Shown here one piece after another: positions 31,855-44,800 of a stretch of DNA of 64,000 nucleotides (its first letter is position 1; every line of letters begins with the position of its first letter). The stretch spans positions 1 to 64,000 of the forward strand of contig NC_020190.1 of NCBI RefSeq assembly GCF_000315915.1. Reading direction: 5' to 3'. Source of the DNA: Henningerozyma blattae CBS 6284 (Eukaryota; Ascomycota; Saccharomycetes; Saccharomycetales; Saccharomycetaceae). Made by a program: the position numbers and the translations under genes. The notes below the pieces were generated by a model. That model was not told the origin of the DNA and ran no database searches. It saw nothing but the letters and a program-made list of their open reading frames with translations.

Positions 31855-32815
31855 TATAGTTCAATGATTTGAATTTTATCGTTTTAATTTTTGAAGGAAT
31901 ACTAATTTTTGTTTGATACTGAAGACTATAACATATCTATTTTAATATTATTCATTGTACTGCCAATTATCAAATCTCATTATCCACTTTAAATACAAGA
32001 ATATATATGAGTTAAGAAGAGTAGCCTACAGTACGCGAATTGTAGCTTCAAACACTATATGAAATTATTCTGATACATTTAACCACTAGGAAATATTTGA
32101 CCTTTAAATATGAAATAATATTTGCTATTTTATAGTCCCAGCTTTCAGAAACTCTAGCTTCGTATGAAGCAGTAAAAAGCAGAAATATATAGATTCAAAT
32201 AGAGTTTTATAAATAGGAATTCAATATTAGGACAGAATAATGTAAAAATAGAAAACATATGAGCTTATTTTAGATAAATATTTTGAAACCTTGAATTGAA
32301 GTGTAAAGCCGCACCAAAATGCAAGCACATATAGCTTTAAAGGAATAAAATATGGAGCTTTCATTACATAATACAATTATTGAAATTACATAGCTAGGGC
32401 TAACAATTAATGTCTAAGAAGCTTTTGGGCACACTTTTAAATAAATTATTTTGATAATATATTATTATACAACTAATGAACTAACATTTAACATATCCAC
32501 AAATTTTATCGTTAATAAATGCACCAGTTTTGAGTAGAAAAACGTTAGTTAAATATTCAATATCCATACAACTTTGTAGGCCGCGTAATTTAACAGAAGA
32601 GAGTATAAATTTTTCTAAGTTAATAATTAATATGTATACTTTCAGAAAAAAAAGGGTAATCAGAAAATAACAATATTATAAGAATGAGAATATATTAAAT
32701 CATCTTCGAGCTATACCCTAATCTTTAACCAAAAATTTACCATCATGAATTAATTACATTTATAACTATATATATATATATATTAAGTATTATGTAATTA
32801 TTCTATTCCTTCGTC
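31855..32815. other. Convergent intergenic region MSO1-CDC50
   Basis: It is AT-rich with (TA)n at about 32768-32783 and T/A runs suited to transcript ends. No gene is seen. Confidence 0.4.
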
Positions 32816-34102
32816 TCATAAAATTTCTCTTACGGGACCAGGTGGTGGAGGCACCTCAAATCGATTCGACTCATTAAACCTGTTATTTATTCTTATTGCA
32901 GGATCTTGCAAATTATTTTTGATATTATTATTGTCAGAATCTGTATCTAATGAATTAGTATTCGCAAAATTTAAATATGAATGATCTCCCATTGATCTTG
33001 GCTGAATCAATACTTTAATTAAAAATATCAGTGCAAAAATGGCAGAAACACCAGCTACAACAATAAATACTATACTCAACGCTATATTTCTCCCCCCTAT
33101 TATTGAGTTAGTAGTCATCACAAAAGATTTGCTACCACCAAATATAGTAACTGGATAGTTTAATGTGATATTCATAATATACTGACCCTTAGGCAAATGG
33201 CCTGTTTCATTTTTTAAAATTAATTTATAGAATTTTGGTAACGCAGCAGTTCTCATCCAATTTTGGAACTCTTCCCATTCACTAAGATCTGGCAAATTTT
33301 CGTCTGTATAGCCATTTGGAAACAGTTTATACCAATTTGGCGGTGGTACAATATCTGTTACGTTGTATTTAGTCTTCTTAAATTTATGTCGATCTGTTTT
33401 CCATGCAATTTTTTTATTTGTTAATTCATAATCCTCTGTATTATTAACCCCAACAAAACGTTGTTGGAAAGTATCGTTAAACAAAGAATTAGCTATTAAT
33501 CCACATGGATAAATGATTTTCTCACCATCATTTTTAAGTGGTTTACAATTGGCAGTTAAATCGGCCAATTTAACGGCTTCTCCTTTTAGTTGTTTATCAT
33601 CAAATGATTCCACATATTTACGATGGTTTTGATAAAAATTAGTTAATTTGTAATAAATTAGTATAGATTTCTTAATATTGTTGGGTATCTCAAATTTTAA
33701 CTGACATATTTTTGTATCTTCATTATCTTCATTAATATGAATAAGCTTCCATTCTGGCTTGAAAGTGGTAGATTTCTTAAAATAGTACCCGTAATATTTT
33801 TTAGGAATTGAACTAAACCCTGCATTAGTTGCAAAATCTTCACAATGGCTGTAATTAATATTTAAATTTTCAACCCTTAGAGTGCTGATTATCAGTCCTA
33901 TTCCAATTGGAGCAAATATACATGTCATTAATATCAATAATGGTAAGACACTCTGGGGTGATAAAATTGGTTGCCATGACTTTAATCTTTGCTGCCTAAA
34001 CGCAGTATTCGGAGGTCTCCTACTTTTATGGGTAAAATTTGAATTTTTTCCTTGACCACTGCTATTTGTTGCTTCTGTCCTTCTCCAATTTAAAAACCTC
34101 AT
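32816..34102 (-). CDS. CDC50: Cdc50/Lem3-family phospholipid flippase subunit
   Basis: This 428-residue protein has the Cdc50 layout: a short cytosolic N-terminus, a membrane segment at about 52-75, a large lumenal loop with Cys residues and N-x-S/T sites, a second membrane segment at about 343-368, and a polar tail. Motifs include [29 protein letters not shown] and a NPTIFGG-like block (VTIFGGSK). The family supplies the chaperone/beta subunit of P4-ATPases (Cdc50 with Drs2, Lem3 with Dnf1/2). The single copy here stands for both YCR094W (CDC50) and YNR048W (CRF1). Confidence 0.93.
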   Translation of the reverse strand: MRFLNWRRTEATNSSGQGKNSNFTHKSRRPPNTAFRQQRLKSWQPILSPQSVLPLLILMTCIFAPIGIGLIISTLRVENLNINYSHCEDFATNAGFSSIPKKYYGYYFKKSTTFKPEWKLIHINEDNEDTKICQLKFEIPNNIKKSILIYYKLTNFYQNHRKYVESFDDKQLKGEAVKLADLTANCKPLKNDGEKIIYPCGLIANSLFNDTFQQRFVGVNNTEDYELTNKKIAWKTDRHKFKKTKYNVTDIVPPPNWYKLFPNGYTDENLPDLSEWEEFQNWMRTAALPKFYKLILKNETGHLPKGQYIMNITLNYPVTIFGGSKSFVMTTNSIIGGRNIALSIVFIVVAGVSAIFALIFLIKVLIQPRSMGDHSYLNFANTNSLDTDSDNNNIKNNLQDPAIRINNRFNESNRFEVPPPPGPVREIL

Positions 34103-34470
34103 TAAATATATATATCTTTACTAATAGCAACAAAAGTTGATCCGTTTGAAAAACTAATATTACAATTAAATTTGCTCTTTGCCAATAAATCCAAATAAGC
34201 GAGAAGTATAAGTATAATCAGATTTCCTTCTTTTGTATTTTTTAGCATCCGATTAACTCTTCCTTTTGGGCTAAATCAACATTCCCGAAAAATCGTAAAA
34301 TGCAACTTAGCCACGAAAAAACAATATAATTGAATAGAAATATAAGGATTCAAATACAACAGCTAATTACTCTCAGCTATTATAACATTACCGAAAAGTC
34401 ATATTTGAATAATAATGGCTAATATATAATATCATATATATACAAATTGTAATCTTATATAAAAAGATAT
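34103..34470. other. Intergenic region CDC39-CDC50
   Basis: This short stretch holds the CDC39 3' flank and the CDC50 promoter. No distinct site is seen. Confidence 0.4.
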
Positions 34471-37400
34471 CTACGCCTTTGAAACAATTTGAGCTGAACC
34501 TGATTCAGGGGATTCTTTGTCATCATTTGATCCTTGAGAGGTGGAAATTTCACTTGATTTGAAATGTTTTAGCATTTGTTGGAACATATTTTCGACTTCC
34601 GGAATCTCTTTAATAAAAGAATAACTTAGTAAGTCAACTTCAGAAGATTTCAATAAGCTCATCACCAAAACGATAATACCCCAACAGTGTGGTTTATTGA
34701 CAATTATTCTTTCCAAAATGTTACGTAAAATTAATTCTTGGATTTCTTGTTTCTTGTTTCCATCACTCCATTCATCAGAGACAAATAAGTTAATAATAAC
34801 AAAATTGAACCAATAGGTCTGAATATTAGGATATCTTAGTTGTTCAATAATTGTATGAATTATTTGATATTTCAATTCAATTGTGGTGGTATCATTATTA
34901 ATCAAATTAAATAACAGTGAGTAATAACTTGATTTAGTATTGAAAACAGCACTTGAAGAGGTTCTTTCGTTTTCTATACCTACTTCAATCCCAACATGCA
35001 AGATAATAGCACGAATTAATTTAGAGTCAACCATTAAATGTTCATATCCAATACCATTTTTTCTTTCATAAACATCTTTAAATAACGATGCAATAATTAT
35101 TCTTAGTAGTGAATTTGATGGAATACGTAAATAATTATCAACAGGCTTCTTTAAAGTTTTTAAATCATTCACTGGATTATAAAAAATATTTGGTTGTTGC
35201 TGACAACTTTCAATATTTTCCATCGATAAATCTGGGTCGTATGGATTTGGTATCATCATCTTTTTTGGAATTGCACCTAAAATCACATTTTTCAATTGCA
35301 AATATGTTGGTGGTAAATAATTCATTAATTCATAATGATTCTCAATTAGGTATTCTGGGACATCATTTGAAATTCCTAAGAAAACTCTTAAAGCACCCTT
35401 ATAAACAACAGAAATCGCATCGGGTATGCTATTTTTGTCGGTATATTGCTCCATAAATTTGATTAAATCAATTAGTAAGTTAGTTAAGCTTTTCCACCCC
35501 GACTTATTTTCCAATCTCAGCATTATTGGTAAGAACATTCTGTGAGAAATCAGGGTTATCCATGCAAATGAAAATCCTGGGAAGGCAATTGGCTGAATTG
35601 TATGTAAAAACTTGGCAATAATGTTATAAAATTCTTCTTCAAATTCAATTAATTCTTTTCTGGTATCAACATTCTTAACCTTAATAAATTGGTGGCCACT
35701 TAATATTTGCCATTCGCATAATAAATTAGAAAACAAACGGAAATATGGTCGTTCATTAAACGTATTTTCCTCCTTTTCATGGTCATCAGAAAATACCATC
35801 ATGACAACAGAGAGTGCCAAATTCAAAAATTGTTTTCTAGAATATTCCTTATATTCACCCATAATAAACAATTTGATTATTAATTTAATGATAGCATCAA
35901 TTGAAGTGAAAACTTCTCCTGTTGGATCACTTTCTTTAAAAGAAAAGACAGAAAGCTCCAATGAAGCCCTTAAAAATTCGATCAAGCCGTCTGTGGACGA
36001 AATGACTCCTTTATCAATTAATTGCTTAATAAAAGCCAAGATCATTGGATCATTATCATCAACTTTTTGGACTAATTTAACCCATTCAGTAAACACTAAG
36101 TAATATTTCTCAGTTTGAGTAATTCTAGTACCTTTATTTACAATGGTAACTCTTTTTTTAGAAAAGTTTTTTAAGAAACTAGAAACTTCTTTTGAATCAG
36201 ACTTACTCAAAAATTGGATTGTATGAACAAAATCCATTTGCATTAAAAATGCAGTATCCGATAGAACTAAATCATCCAATAAAGATAAAGAAAAGTTCAC
36301 TGAGTTTTCCATATCATGAGACATAGCATTGACTAACATCTCATCCAAGTCCAGTACAGTTATTAAATGAACATCTAACAATGATTTGATTACTGGAATA
36401 CTTAGTTTACGGTTATCTTGAGAATAAACTAACCACCAAACAACATCTTTTCTGGCAACAATAGATAAAGAGCATAGTTTTTCCAGAAGTAGAGAAAGAA
36501 CTTCCCTACATAGTGGACTTTCACTAGTGGCAAATAAGCTATTAACAACGGCTTGAGCAACTTTCATTGCTAATTGGTCTTTTTGAGCGCTTTGAGCAAT
36601 GCATGTTAGAATTTGTAACAATACATCCTTAATTTGATTTTTCTCACCTAATTCTGATAAAGTCTTTTTCTTAGCATTTTCCTTTATCTGAGCAACTAAA
36701 CTATCCATTAAGTGGACAAGCATTCTATGATCATGTTCTGATTCGTTTCGAATATTGTATATAACTTGTTGGGTTTGATTATTAACTAAAGGTTGTACAC
36801 CTATCACAGGCTGTTGCAGTTGGTTCATTTGCAGTTCTGGTTGTTGTGGAGATATTTGTGGATTTTCTAGAGATGGATTAACGGCATTTGGAATCATTTT
36901 ACCAAAGCTTTCATATAACGCAAATTGATTTTGTGTTACCCCAGCACGATTTAACCCTAATGGTTCTGGTAATGTTAATGAATATGGATTAGTATTTTGT
37001 GCTAAAAATGGTTTATCTGATCTTCTTTCTATATGATAATGACGAATGGCGAATGCTTGCCCCATTTGTTCAGCAATATCTTGAGTAGCTTTATCCATAG
37101 ATGCCTTTTCAATTAATGCCAATGCTAACCCAATGTTATCATTTATGGCTTTATCTAATTCATCCATAGGCGAAGGTATCATGTTCATTAAATTAGGTGC
37201 AAGAGATTGGGTGGTGGAACGAGTACTTTCTTTTAACAATTCTAAAGATGTAGCTCTAGCTAAGCTTTGTGCAAGCTGTCTAACCATTGTAACAGCTGCT
37301 GCCTTTAATTTCATTTCATCAGGTTCGGTTGCAAAATCCTTTAATACAATTTTTGATGTAGTAATTACCGCAATACTAGATGATTTTTCTACAGCTGGTA

Positions 37401-40400
37401 GCAGCAGCTCTCTAACAGATTTTGCAATTGCCATTTGAAAAACACGTCTCAAATCTGGATGAGTTACAAATATTGTAGAACCTACTAGATTACTGAAGGG
37501 ATTGTCTGCTGAGGGAGTGTTATCAATTGGAACTGGGCCATGTTCTACAGGGGGTGCTAAGACACCAGATACGAGGTGTTGCTGTCTTTGCTGTGACATC
37601 ATCATGTGTTGTTGATATTGTTGCATTAGCATTATTTGTCTTCTTTGTTCTAAATGATGCTGTTCAACAGACATTTTATTTAGGTTTCCTGCTAGTTCAT
37701 CCACAATATCCGGAACATTTAAATAATTGGTTGGTTCAATACTATCCATAGGTAATTTAAATGTTTTCATAAGAACTTCAACTTCAAATGTTAAACTTAG
37801 TTTCCAATTAGCTTTTTTATTTAACTCTAACAAAATTTTTAGAATACCGACTGTCCATGGATTTGGAGGTTTAAATATTTTTGAGTCTGCAGCATTTTGT
37901 AAAACTTTAGTAACAAATGGTACAATTAAATCTAATCTTTTTTCATGATAACTTTCTAATAAGAGCTCTCTCATAGCAACATGCTTATGCAAAATTGGTT
38001 TGTTGATACCCAAAGTGATACAACCCAACCATGATGATAGGTTTCTTAAGTGATTCTTATCAATAGATGAAATGTCTTTTGTCGCTAGGATAATAAATAG
38101 CTGTCTGTATGTTGTGTTAACCATAAATTCATGTAATAGGTCTGAATCTAGGTATACAATGATTTTAGCATAAAGTTTATGATTGTTTGGCTCTGTTTTA
38201 GCTCTTTGATTTACCAGATAATTAGAAAACCATGAAAAGTAGTTTGGTCCTAAGATTAATTGAAGTTCAGGAACTTTTGAATCAAAATTATCTAAGGTCA
38301 TGTTATTTACTACAAACAAGACTTTTTCGGTTACTTCTTTAGGGGGGTTTTGTTGCATGATTTGAGAGTTTAGTTTGTCAACAGTAAAATATTTTAATGG
38401 AATGAATTCAACAACTGGTTGGGATGGATTTTTTGACTCACCAGCATTTTCAGACATTGCTACTTCTTTTATAGCTTGATAAACTTGTGGCTGTGTTTGA
38501 AGACCAGGTGCTTGACTTAATAAATCCCTACAATATTGAGGCAAATCAATTAAACGAATTTTGAGAGCATACAAAGCTTGAATAGCAAATTTGAACATTT
38601 TAGAATCAGGACCTTCTTTAGCGAAATTAGCAATGATTCTTAGTGCTACATCTAATGTATAACCTCTTAGTAACTGGAATAATATCATAGAACCAAATAA
38701 AACAGAAGTGGTAGCCAAAGCCTCTAAAGGATAATCTTTAAAAAATGTTGACTCTGCTAAGACAGCATGTGTCATACAAGAAAAGACATCTTGATCTCTT
38801 GGGTTATCACTGTCTCTTAACTTTCTCAATATATCAATAATATCTTTGATAGCAAGTTCACCACTATACATCTTTTGCAAGTAGTTTTGCATGTCCTTTT
38901 CAATATCAGTTGGAATTGCCACTAAATCACCATTTGCCAAAATAGCCTCATCATGGCCATAACCGAAATTAATTAAACGAGGAAATGCAATAATTAAAGT
39001 AAATTGTAATGTTTCAAAGGCTTGGCGTTCTTCTGGTGCAAGTGGATAGTTTATTAGTTTATTAATTAAAAAGTGCAAAGCGGCAAGATCAAAGACTTTA
39101 GAAGATCTGAACGGAGTATTGGCATCAGTTAATTTTGACTGAGCATCCAGTCCATGTAAAATAACAGGGATTGAATTCGAGTTAAGGTTATCTGAAATGT
39201 ATTGTTCAAAACCCTTCCATCCAGCTTTCCTAGCACTGGGCAAAACTTCAAAAGCCTCTGAAAAAGGTAATTTATTAATGACATATTCCAATTTATTTTC
39301 ATGTTCTAAACTTTTAAAGAAGTTTGCCATTGGTAAATTTTTTTTGGACAAAATTATTCTTGCAATTTCAACCAATTTATCATCATCTGGAATAATTTTT
39401 ATTAAATCTTCAAAAAATGTCGGAGCTTTTTCAAATACTTGAACTAATAATGTAATTATCAATTCGTCAACTGGAGCCTTCGATTCAATTAGTAATACAA
39501 AGTGTCTTGCGGATGATATGACCGCGAATGCAAGTAATTCTGGTACAACACTAAAATCCTCGAAAAAAAACTCTAGAAAATAAGGTAATAATGCATGATT
39601 ATTCAATTCATCTCTTAAAAGAAATATTTCAATATCTAGAGTAGCAATTGACATCAAATATACTAAAGAGTGTTTTGAATTTGTGATTTTATCAGTTACT
39701 GTTTTCATATCATCAATTGATAACAAATCATAACAACCATTTTGTGGTGACCATTGGTGTAATAAGAATGCAAGATTTAATTTAAAGGAAATGTTCCAAT
39801 CACAACTAAAAAAATCGTCAATTACTGGACCTTTACTTAACGAAGCAAATAATGTACTTAGTGAGGCAATGGTTGGCTTTACTTGAATATTCAAAAAATA
39901 TTTTGTTGACATTAAATTAAATATACGGTTCCAATTGATTGAATCGTTTTTATCATTCTCTAAAGTCTTTAAAGCGGCTGAAATTTCAACGCCAATTTTT
40001 GTTGCACTGACAATATTATCTGGAGTGAACCAGTTGTTTGGCGTATTATTCTGAACGTTTTGTGAATTTGGTGATAATATTTCAGACAGCAATAATGCAA
40101 TCATCTCATTTAAATTTTCACCTTCTAATGAATGAATAACATCAATAAAGTTTGATTGGATTGAGCTTAAGTCAGATTGGTTTATCAAGTTAATTAATAA
40201 TCGTGTATTGTTCATTTTGTTTCCGGTTGTATGTGTATCGTTTTCTTTTTGGCTATGTAAGTTTTTTAAGAGATTATCCTGTCCAAACAGCTTTTCAGAG
40301 ATTAATTTATTATTTAAATTTTTGGAAATTTCTAAGAATTCTTCGTATGTTAAACCTGTATCGTATTGGAAGGAATTATTTTTGAATAAAACCGAGACAA

Positions 40401-40722
40401 TTTGAATAATAAATTCTTGTGATTTAAAAGATAATTCTTCAAATAAATTAATGAGTAATCTTTGCGTTAAATTCTTTGGATTGAGTTTGAATTGGTTTGA
40501 TTTCAGATATTGCGAAGTTAAGGATAATAATCTTGACCAATAACAGAAATATAGTACAATTGGCGATTTGTCTAACAAATGGTTAATTTGTCTTTCAATA
40601 GAAATAAAATTTTCTTCGGAAAGTGAGATAATTAGTAGACTAATTTGAGAAATCGAAATTCTTACAGCTTCCTTTTCGTGTAATGTAATATCTTGTGATG
40701 ACAAGGTTGGAGCTAATTGCAT
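34471..40722 (-). CDS. CDC39: Not1/Cdc39, scaffold of the CCR4-NOT complex
   Basis: This 2083-residue protein matches Not1 in length (S. cerevisiae 2108) and sequence. Not1 is the essential scaffold that holds the deadenylases Pop2/Caf1 and Ccr4 and the Not2/Not3/Not5 module. The N-terminal HEAT-like region covers about 1-750. The MIF4G domain that binds Caf1 lies at about 775-1010 (starting IPLKYFTVDKLNSQI). The CNOT1-type DUF3819 helical domain is at about 1070-1220. A short Gln-rich linker is near 1310. The C-terminal Not1 domain is at about 1700-2020. It is divergent from MSH3, as YCR093W is from YCR092C. Its binding partner POP2 lies 12 kb away in this same window. Confidence 0.97.
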   Translation of the reverse strand: MQLAPTLSSQDITLHEKEAVRISISQISLLIISLSEENFISIERQINHLLDKSPIVLYFCYWSRLLSLTSQYLKSNQFKLNPKNLTQRLLINLFEELSFKSQEFIIQIVSVLFKNNSFQYDTGLTYEEFLEISKNLNNKLISEKLFGQDNLLKNLHSQKENDTHTTGNKMNNTRLLINLINQSDLSSIQSNFIDVIHSLEGENLNEMIALLLSEILSPNSQNVQNNTPNNWFTPDNIVSATKIGVEISAALKTLENDKNDSINWNRIFNLMSTKYFLNIQVKPTIASLSTLFASLSKGPVIDDFFSCDWNISFKLNLAFLLHQWSPQNGCYDLLSIDDMKTVTDKITNSKHSLVYLMSIATLDIEIFLLRDELNNHALLPYFLEFFFEDFSVVPELLAFAVISSARHFVLLIESKAPVDELIITLLVQVFEKAPTFFEDLIKIIPDDDKLVEIARIILSKKNLPMANFFKSLEHENKLEYVINKLPFSEAFEVLPSARKAGWKGFEQYISDNLNSNSIPVILHGLDAQSKLTDANTPFRSSKVFDLAALHFLINKLINYPLAPEERQAFETLQFTLIIAFPRLINFGYGHDEAILANGDLVAIPTDIEKDMQNYLQKMYSGELAIKDIIDILRKLRDSDNPRDQDVFSCMTHAVLAESTFFKDYPLEALATTSVLFGSMILFQLLRGYTLDVALRIIANFAKEGPDSKMFKFAIQALYALKIRLIDLPQYCRDLLSQAPGLQTQPQVYQAIKEVAMSENAGESKNPSQPVVEFIPLKYFTVDKLNSQIMQQNPPKEVTEKVLFVVNNMTLDNFDSKVPELQLILGPNYFSWFSNYLVNQRAKTEPNNHKLYAKIIVYLDSDLLHEFMVNTTYRQLFIILATKDISSIDKNHLRNLSSWLGCITLGINKPILHKHVAMRELLLESYHEKRLDLIVPFVTKVLQNAADSKIFKPPNPWTVGILKILLELNKKANWKLSLTFEVEVLMKTFKLPMDSIEPTNYLNVPDIVDELAGNLNKMSVEQHHLEQRRQIMLMQQYQQHMMMSQQRQQHLVSGVLAPPVEHGPVPIDNTPSADNPFSNLVGSTIFVTHPDLRRVFQMAIAKSVRELLLPAVEKSSSIAVITTSKIVLKDFATEPDEMKLKAAAVTMVRQLAQSLARATSLELLKESTRSTTQSLAPNLMNMIPSPMDELDKAINDNIGLALALIEKASMDKATQDIAEQMGQAFAIRHYHIERRSDKPFLAQNTNPYSLTLPEPLGLNRAGVTQNQFALYESFGKMIPNAVNPSLENPQISPQQPELQMNQLQQPVIGVQPLVNNQTQQVIYNIRNESEHDHRMLVHLMDSLVAQIKENAKKKTLSELGEKNQIKDVLLQILTCIAQSAQKDQLAMKVAQAVVNSLFATSESPLCREVLSLLLEKLCSLSIVARKDVVWWLVYSQDNRKLSIPVIKSLLDVHLITVLDLDEMLVNAMSHDMENSVNFSLSLLDDLVLSDTAFLMQMDFVHTIQFLSKSDSKEVSSFLKNFSKKRVTIVNKGTRITQTEKYYLVFTEWVKLVQKVDDNDPMILAFIKQLIDKGVISSTDGLIEFLRASLELSVFSFKESDPTGEVFTSIDAIIKLIIKLFIMGEYKEYSRKQFLNLALSVVMMVFSDDHEKEENTFNERPYFRLFSNLLCEWQILSGHQFIKVKNVDTRKELIEFEEEFYNIIAKFLHTIQPIAFPGFSFAWITLISHRMFLPIMLRLENKSGWKSLTNLLIDLIKFMEQYTDKNSIPDAISVVYKGALRVFLGISNDVPEYLIENHYELMNYLPPTYLQLKNVILGAIPKKMMIPNPYDPDLSMENIESCQQQPNIFYNPVNDLKTLKKPVDNYLRIPSNSLLRIIIASLFKDVYERKNGIGYEHLMVDSKLIRAIILHVGIEVGIENERTSSSAVFNTKSSYYSLLFNLINNDTTTIELKYQIIHTIIEQLRYPNIQTYWFNFVIINLFVSDEWSDGNKKQEIQELILRNILERIIVNKPHCWGIIVLVMSLLKSSEVDLLSYSFIKEIPEVENMFQQMLKHFKSSEISTSQGSNDDKESPESGSAQIVSKA

Positions 40723-41839
40723 GAAATGTGGTTAAAGTGACTATTATTTTTATTCTTTATTTTTACGACCAGATGCGAAATAAAATAAAGATAAAAATAA
40801 TTTGAAATATAGTATTAAAAAATATAATAGAATGAAAAAAAAAGCGGAAAAAATCTAAATAGAAGAAAAAATGTTATTTTTATTCTGTTAGTAAGCTATT
40901 AATAATAATTTAGACGTTAATATCGCAATTGAGCTAGTCTTAGAAATTAGAGTCAACCCCATGTTATGTGTGGCGAAAATGAATAATAGGAATGCTACCT
41001 TGATTAGCCAATGTAACTATACATTTTCAATGGATAGACGTCCTGTCAACAAAAATGTTACAAATAAACATACTGTTCCCCTTGATTCAATATATATATA
41101 TATGCTTCTTATGTTGTATAAAAATCAATAAGGGTTGAGCTAAGTGTAATAACTTTAAAATCGATTGTAGGACTTTTTTAATATCAGATATTCATTCATC
41201 TTTGACATTTTGAGATTTTCGTTGTTTTCCGTTTTTTTTTTGAATTTGACGACAGCAAATTTCGTTTCAAGTGACTTCCACGTGCCCTATAATGCTCTTT
41301 CATTTAGACATTTAGATCTTATGAGAAAAGAGTTGAATATTATTTCAGAACTAAGTTACATTATTTAGAATGGAAATATGATGTTACTTTAAGAGATGTG
41401 TGGAAGAAGTGGTGTATTTTTTTTATAGATGACTGTGTGTAGAACTTACATATTATTATGTAATAGAAGTTCTAATTGAAAGTCATAACACTTTGAAAAA
41501 ATAATAAAATTCATAAAATTGTATATTAAAATACTTTGGCCATATCTGAAAGCTGTTATAAGCGCCTTGGCATCATCCCTATAGTACTGAATCAATGACT
41601 TTCTAGATATTCAGAATTAGGAAATTATCACGCGTAAACTATTAACGCGCGAATCGGTCTAAAGATATGTGATGCCTCTGAAATTATTAGAATTAAAAAT
41701 AATACAAGGTTGAAACATTTGAATAATATTTCTTGTGCATGAACAGCCTCCAAAGAATATTATTATAGGTATTAATAGGAGCAATATTATTTAGGTAAGT
41801 TATTTTATCAGATACTGAGATCGCTAAAAGAGAGGATTA
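40723..41839. other. Divergent promoter region CDC39/MSH3
   Basis: This 1.1-kb bidirectional region has MCB-type sites near MSH3 (41630-41650). A/T tracts flank the CDC39 start. No further gene is seen. Confidence 0.5.
41630..41650 (+). promoter_or_regulatory. MCB-type (MBF) sites upstream of MSH3
   Basis: ACGCGT at 41630-41635 and ACGCGC at 41645-41650 lie about 200 bp before the MSH3 start. MCB elements drive G1/S expression of DNA synthesis and repair genes, so cell-cycle control of MSH3 is plausible. Confidence 0.6.
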
Positions 41840-44800
41840 ATGAGCCAACAACCCACAATTAGCAAGTTTTTCAAATCTGTGAAAAAAAGTAATCAAATAA
41901 TATCTAATGCTAAAGCTGTCAGAAAAATTGAGAAAAGTACTACACCATCATTAAATGTAGAAGTGATAGATGATGAGGAGGATGAGGATTATACTCAAGA
42001 AAAGAAGGGATTTAATGATGATATACCTAAGAATGAAGTGTCAAAGTCCGTACCAATAATCGAAGATTTAACTAATAATAACTGTCATAATATAGATATC
42101 ACCGAGGTATCTGGTGGCAAATTAGAAAATAGCAACGAATCAACTTCAGTTAAAAATAAAGATGATCATGGTACTATTTTTAACTCTGAAATAGATAATA
42201 AAAATCGCAAGAAGGGCACTTCAGGCTCCAAAAATTTACTTCATTCTAAAAAGAGAGAGAAGTGCTCAATAGTCATTGAAGAAAACCCTAACAAAAAGTT
42301 TAAGCTGGATGCTCCAATTTACAAACGTAAGTCAAAGTTATCAACATCAGCCATTATATTAAACGACAAATCTGATACGTACTCTTTAGCAACTGTGAAA
42401 TCAACTGCAAAATTAACTGCAAAATTAACTGCAACATCAAAGCTAACTCCATTAGATCAGCAGGTCAAGGATTTAAAAATAAATAATATGGATAAAGTTC
42501 TCGTAATTAGGGTAGGATATAAATACAAATGTTTTGCCGAAGATGCGGTAAAGGTGAGTAATATTTTACATATAATGCTAGTACCTGGAAAACTAACTAT
42601 CGATGAATCTAATCCAAAAGATTCGGAACATAAGCAATATGCTTATTGTTCTTTTCCAGATACTAGGTTGAATGTGCATTTAGAAAGACTGGTTCGCAAT
42701 AATTTAAAAGTTGGTGTTGTGGAACAATTCGAAACAACAGCAATAAAAAAGTTATCTTCTACATCTAATAAGAGCTCAGTTTTTGAAAGGAGAATCGCGA
42801 ATACTTATTCAAAGGCAACGTTTGGTATTAATACACCATTTAAATGTGAAGGAAAGCATGTAATTGGTAATCTAAATAGTATTTGGTGTATATCAATTGA
42901 AAATATATCCAATACTCTAAATAACTATAAATTATTTTCAGTGAATCTAAATAGTGGTGAAATTATTTACGATACATTTGAAGAATTCCCAAAAAACCCG
43001 CAACAACTTTTAACAAGGATTAAATACTTACAGCCGGTTGAGATTATAACTTTAAAGGGGTCTTTGGATATTAAACTGTTTGAAAAGGATACTATAACAA
43101 TAATTAATAAATCTGAAGATGAATATAATTCAATCATTCCTAATGAGAAATTAGATACTTTCTTAGTAGAAAATAAAATTGAAGAGAAAACTATAGAGAA
43201 TTCTTCAGTCATTTTACAATTTTTATATGACTATCTGCAACAATATAATAACCAAGATATTTTACTAATTAAAGATAATTATAAATCATTTGTATCAACA
43301 CAACATATGCTTCTCAGTTCGAAAACAATAGATACGTTAGATATATTTTCCAATAATGGAAGCAAGGGATCTCTCTATTGGATATTAGATCATACCAGGA
43401 CACCTTTTGGATCAAGAACACTACTAGATTGGATATCTAGGCCACTTTTAAATGCCGAAGAGATAAATGATAGGCTTGATGCTGTTGAATGTATGAAAAA
43501 TATAATTTCACAACATTTTTTTGAATCAATCGGCAATCTTCTGAAAGGGATGCCAGATTTGTTACGTGCTTTGAATAGGATTGCTTATGGTTCGATTTCG
43601 AAGAAAGAATTATATTTTTTTCTAAAGCAATTCAATATGTTGGAAGAGTTACTTGACTTACATTCAGATTTTATTGAAAGAGAAATTTTATCAAGCACTA
43701 ACTCTATTAAATCTGATATGATTCGAAATATATTTATCTCTATCAATTTAAGAATTAAAGAAACTAGCATTTCCAACTTATTATCCATGATTAATGTTTC
43801 TTCTGTGCTTGATAAATCAGTTGAAAAGCAAACATTAGAATTTTTTAATTTAAATAACTACGATAATCCTGATAAAATCATTCAAAGGCAAAGAGATATT
43901 GAAGGCATTAAGTCTGAGTTAGATGAAGAATTGAAAATTATCCGTAAGCAATTAAAAAGACCTCATTTGAATTATAAAGATGAGAAAGACTATCTAATTG
44001 AAGTCCGCAATAGTCAAGTTAAGGGTTTGCCATCTGACTGGATAAAAATAAGTTCTACAAAAATGGTCGGTAGGTTTCAGACACCTAATGTAACTAAGTT
44101 ATTAGAGAGACTACAATACCAGAAAGATATGTTACAACTTGATTGTGAGCAGGAATACTCTAGATTTGTTGATATTATTAACAAAAAGTATCCGCTTCTT
44201 AGAGATATTATCAATAATCTTGGGGTATATGATTGTATATTAGCTCTTGCGGCAGTCTCTTGTAATGTAAATTACACTAGACCTATTATTAATGATAAAT
44301 ATCAACACATTATTGGGAAAAATTCAAGAAATCCAATTGTTGAATCCTTAGATATAAAATACGTTCCAAATGATATCAATATTACGTCAACTAATGCTAT
44401 TAATATTATCACTGGACCAAATATGGGTGGGAAATCAACATATATTAGACAAGTTGCATTGTTAGTGATACTTGCACAGGTTGGATCTTATGTTCCAGCA
44501 GATTTTCTTGAGTTAAGTATATTTGATAATATTTCCACTAGAATAGGTGCATATGACGATCTTATTAGAGGTGAATCCACATTTATGATTGAATTGAATG
44601 AAATTAAAGAGATTTTAGATACATACTCTAGTAAATCGTTACTTTTATTGGATGAAGTAGGACGAGGTACATCCACTATTGATGGTAAAGCAATCTCATC
44701 ATCACTAATAAAATATTTTATAGAGACACAAGATTGTCCATTAATCTTCTTTACAACTCACTATCCTGTTCAAGACATTTCTAGTTCAACTATAAAGAAC

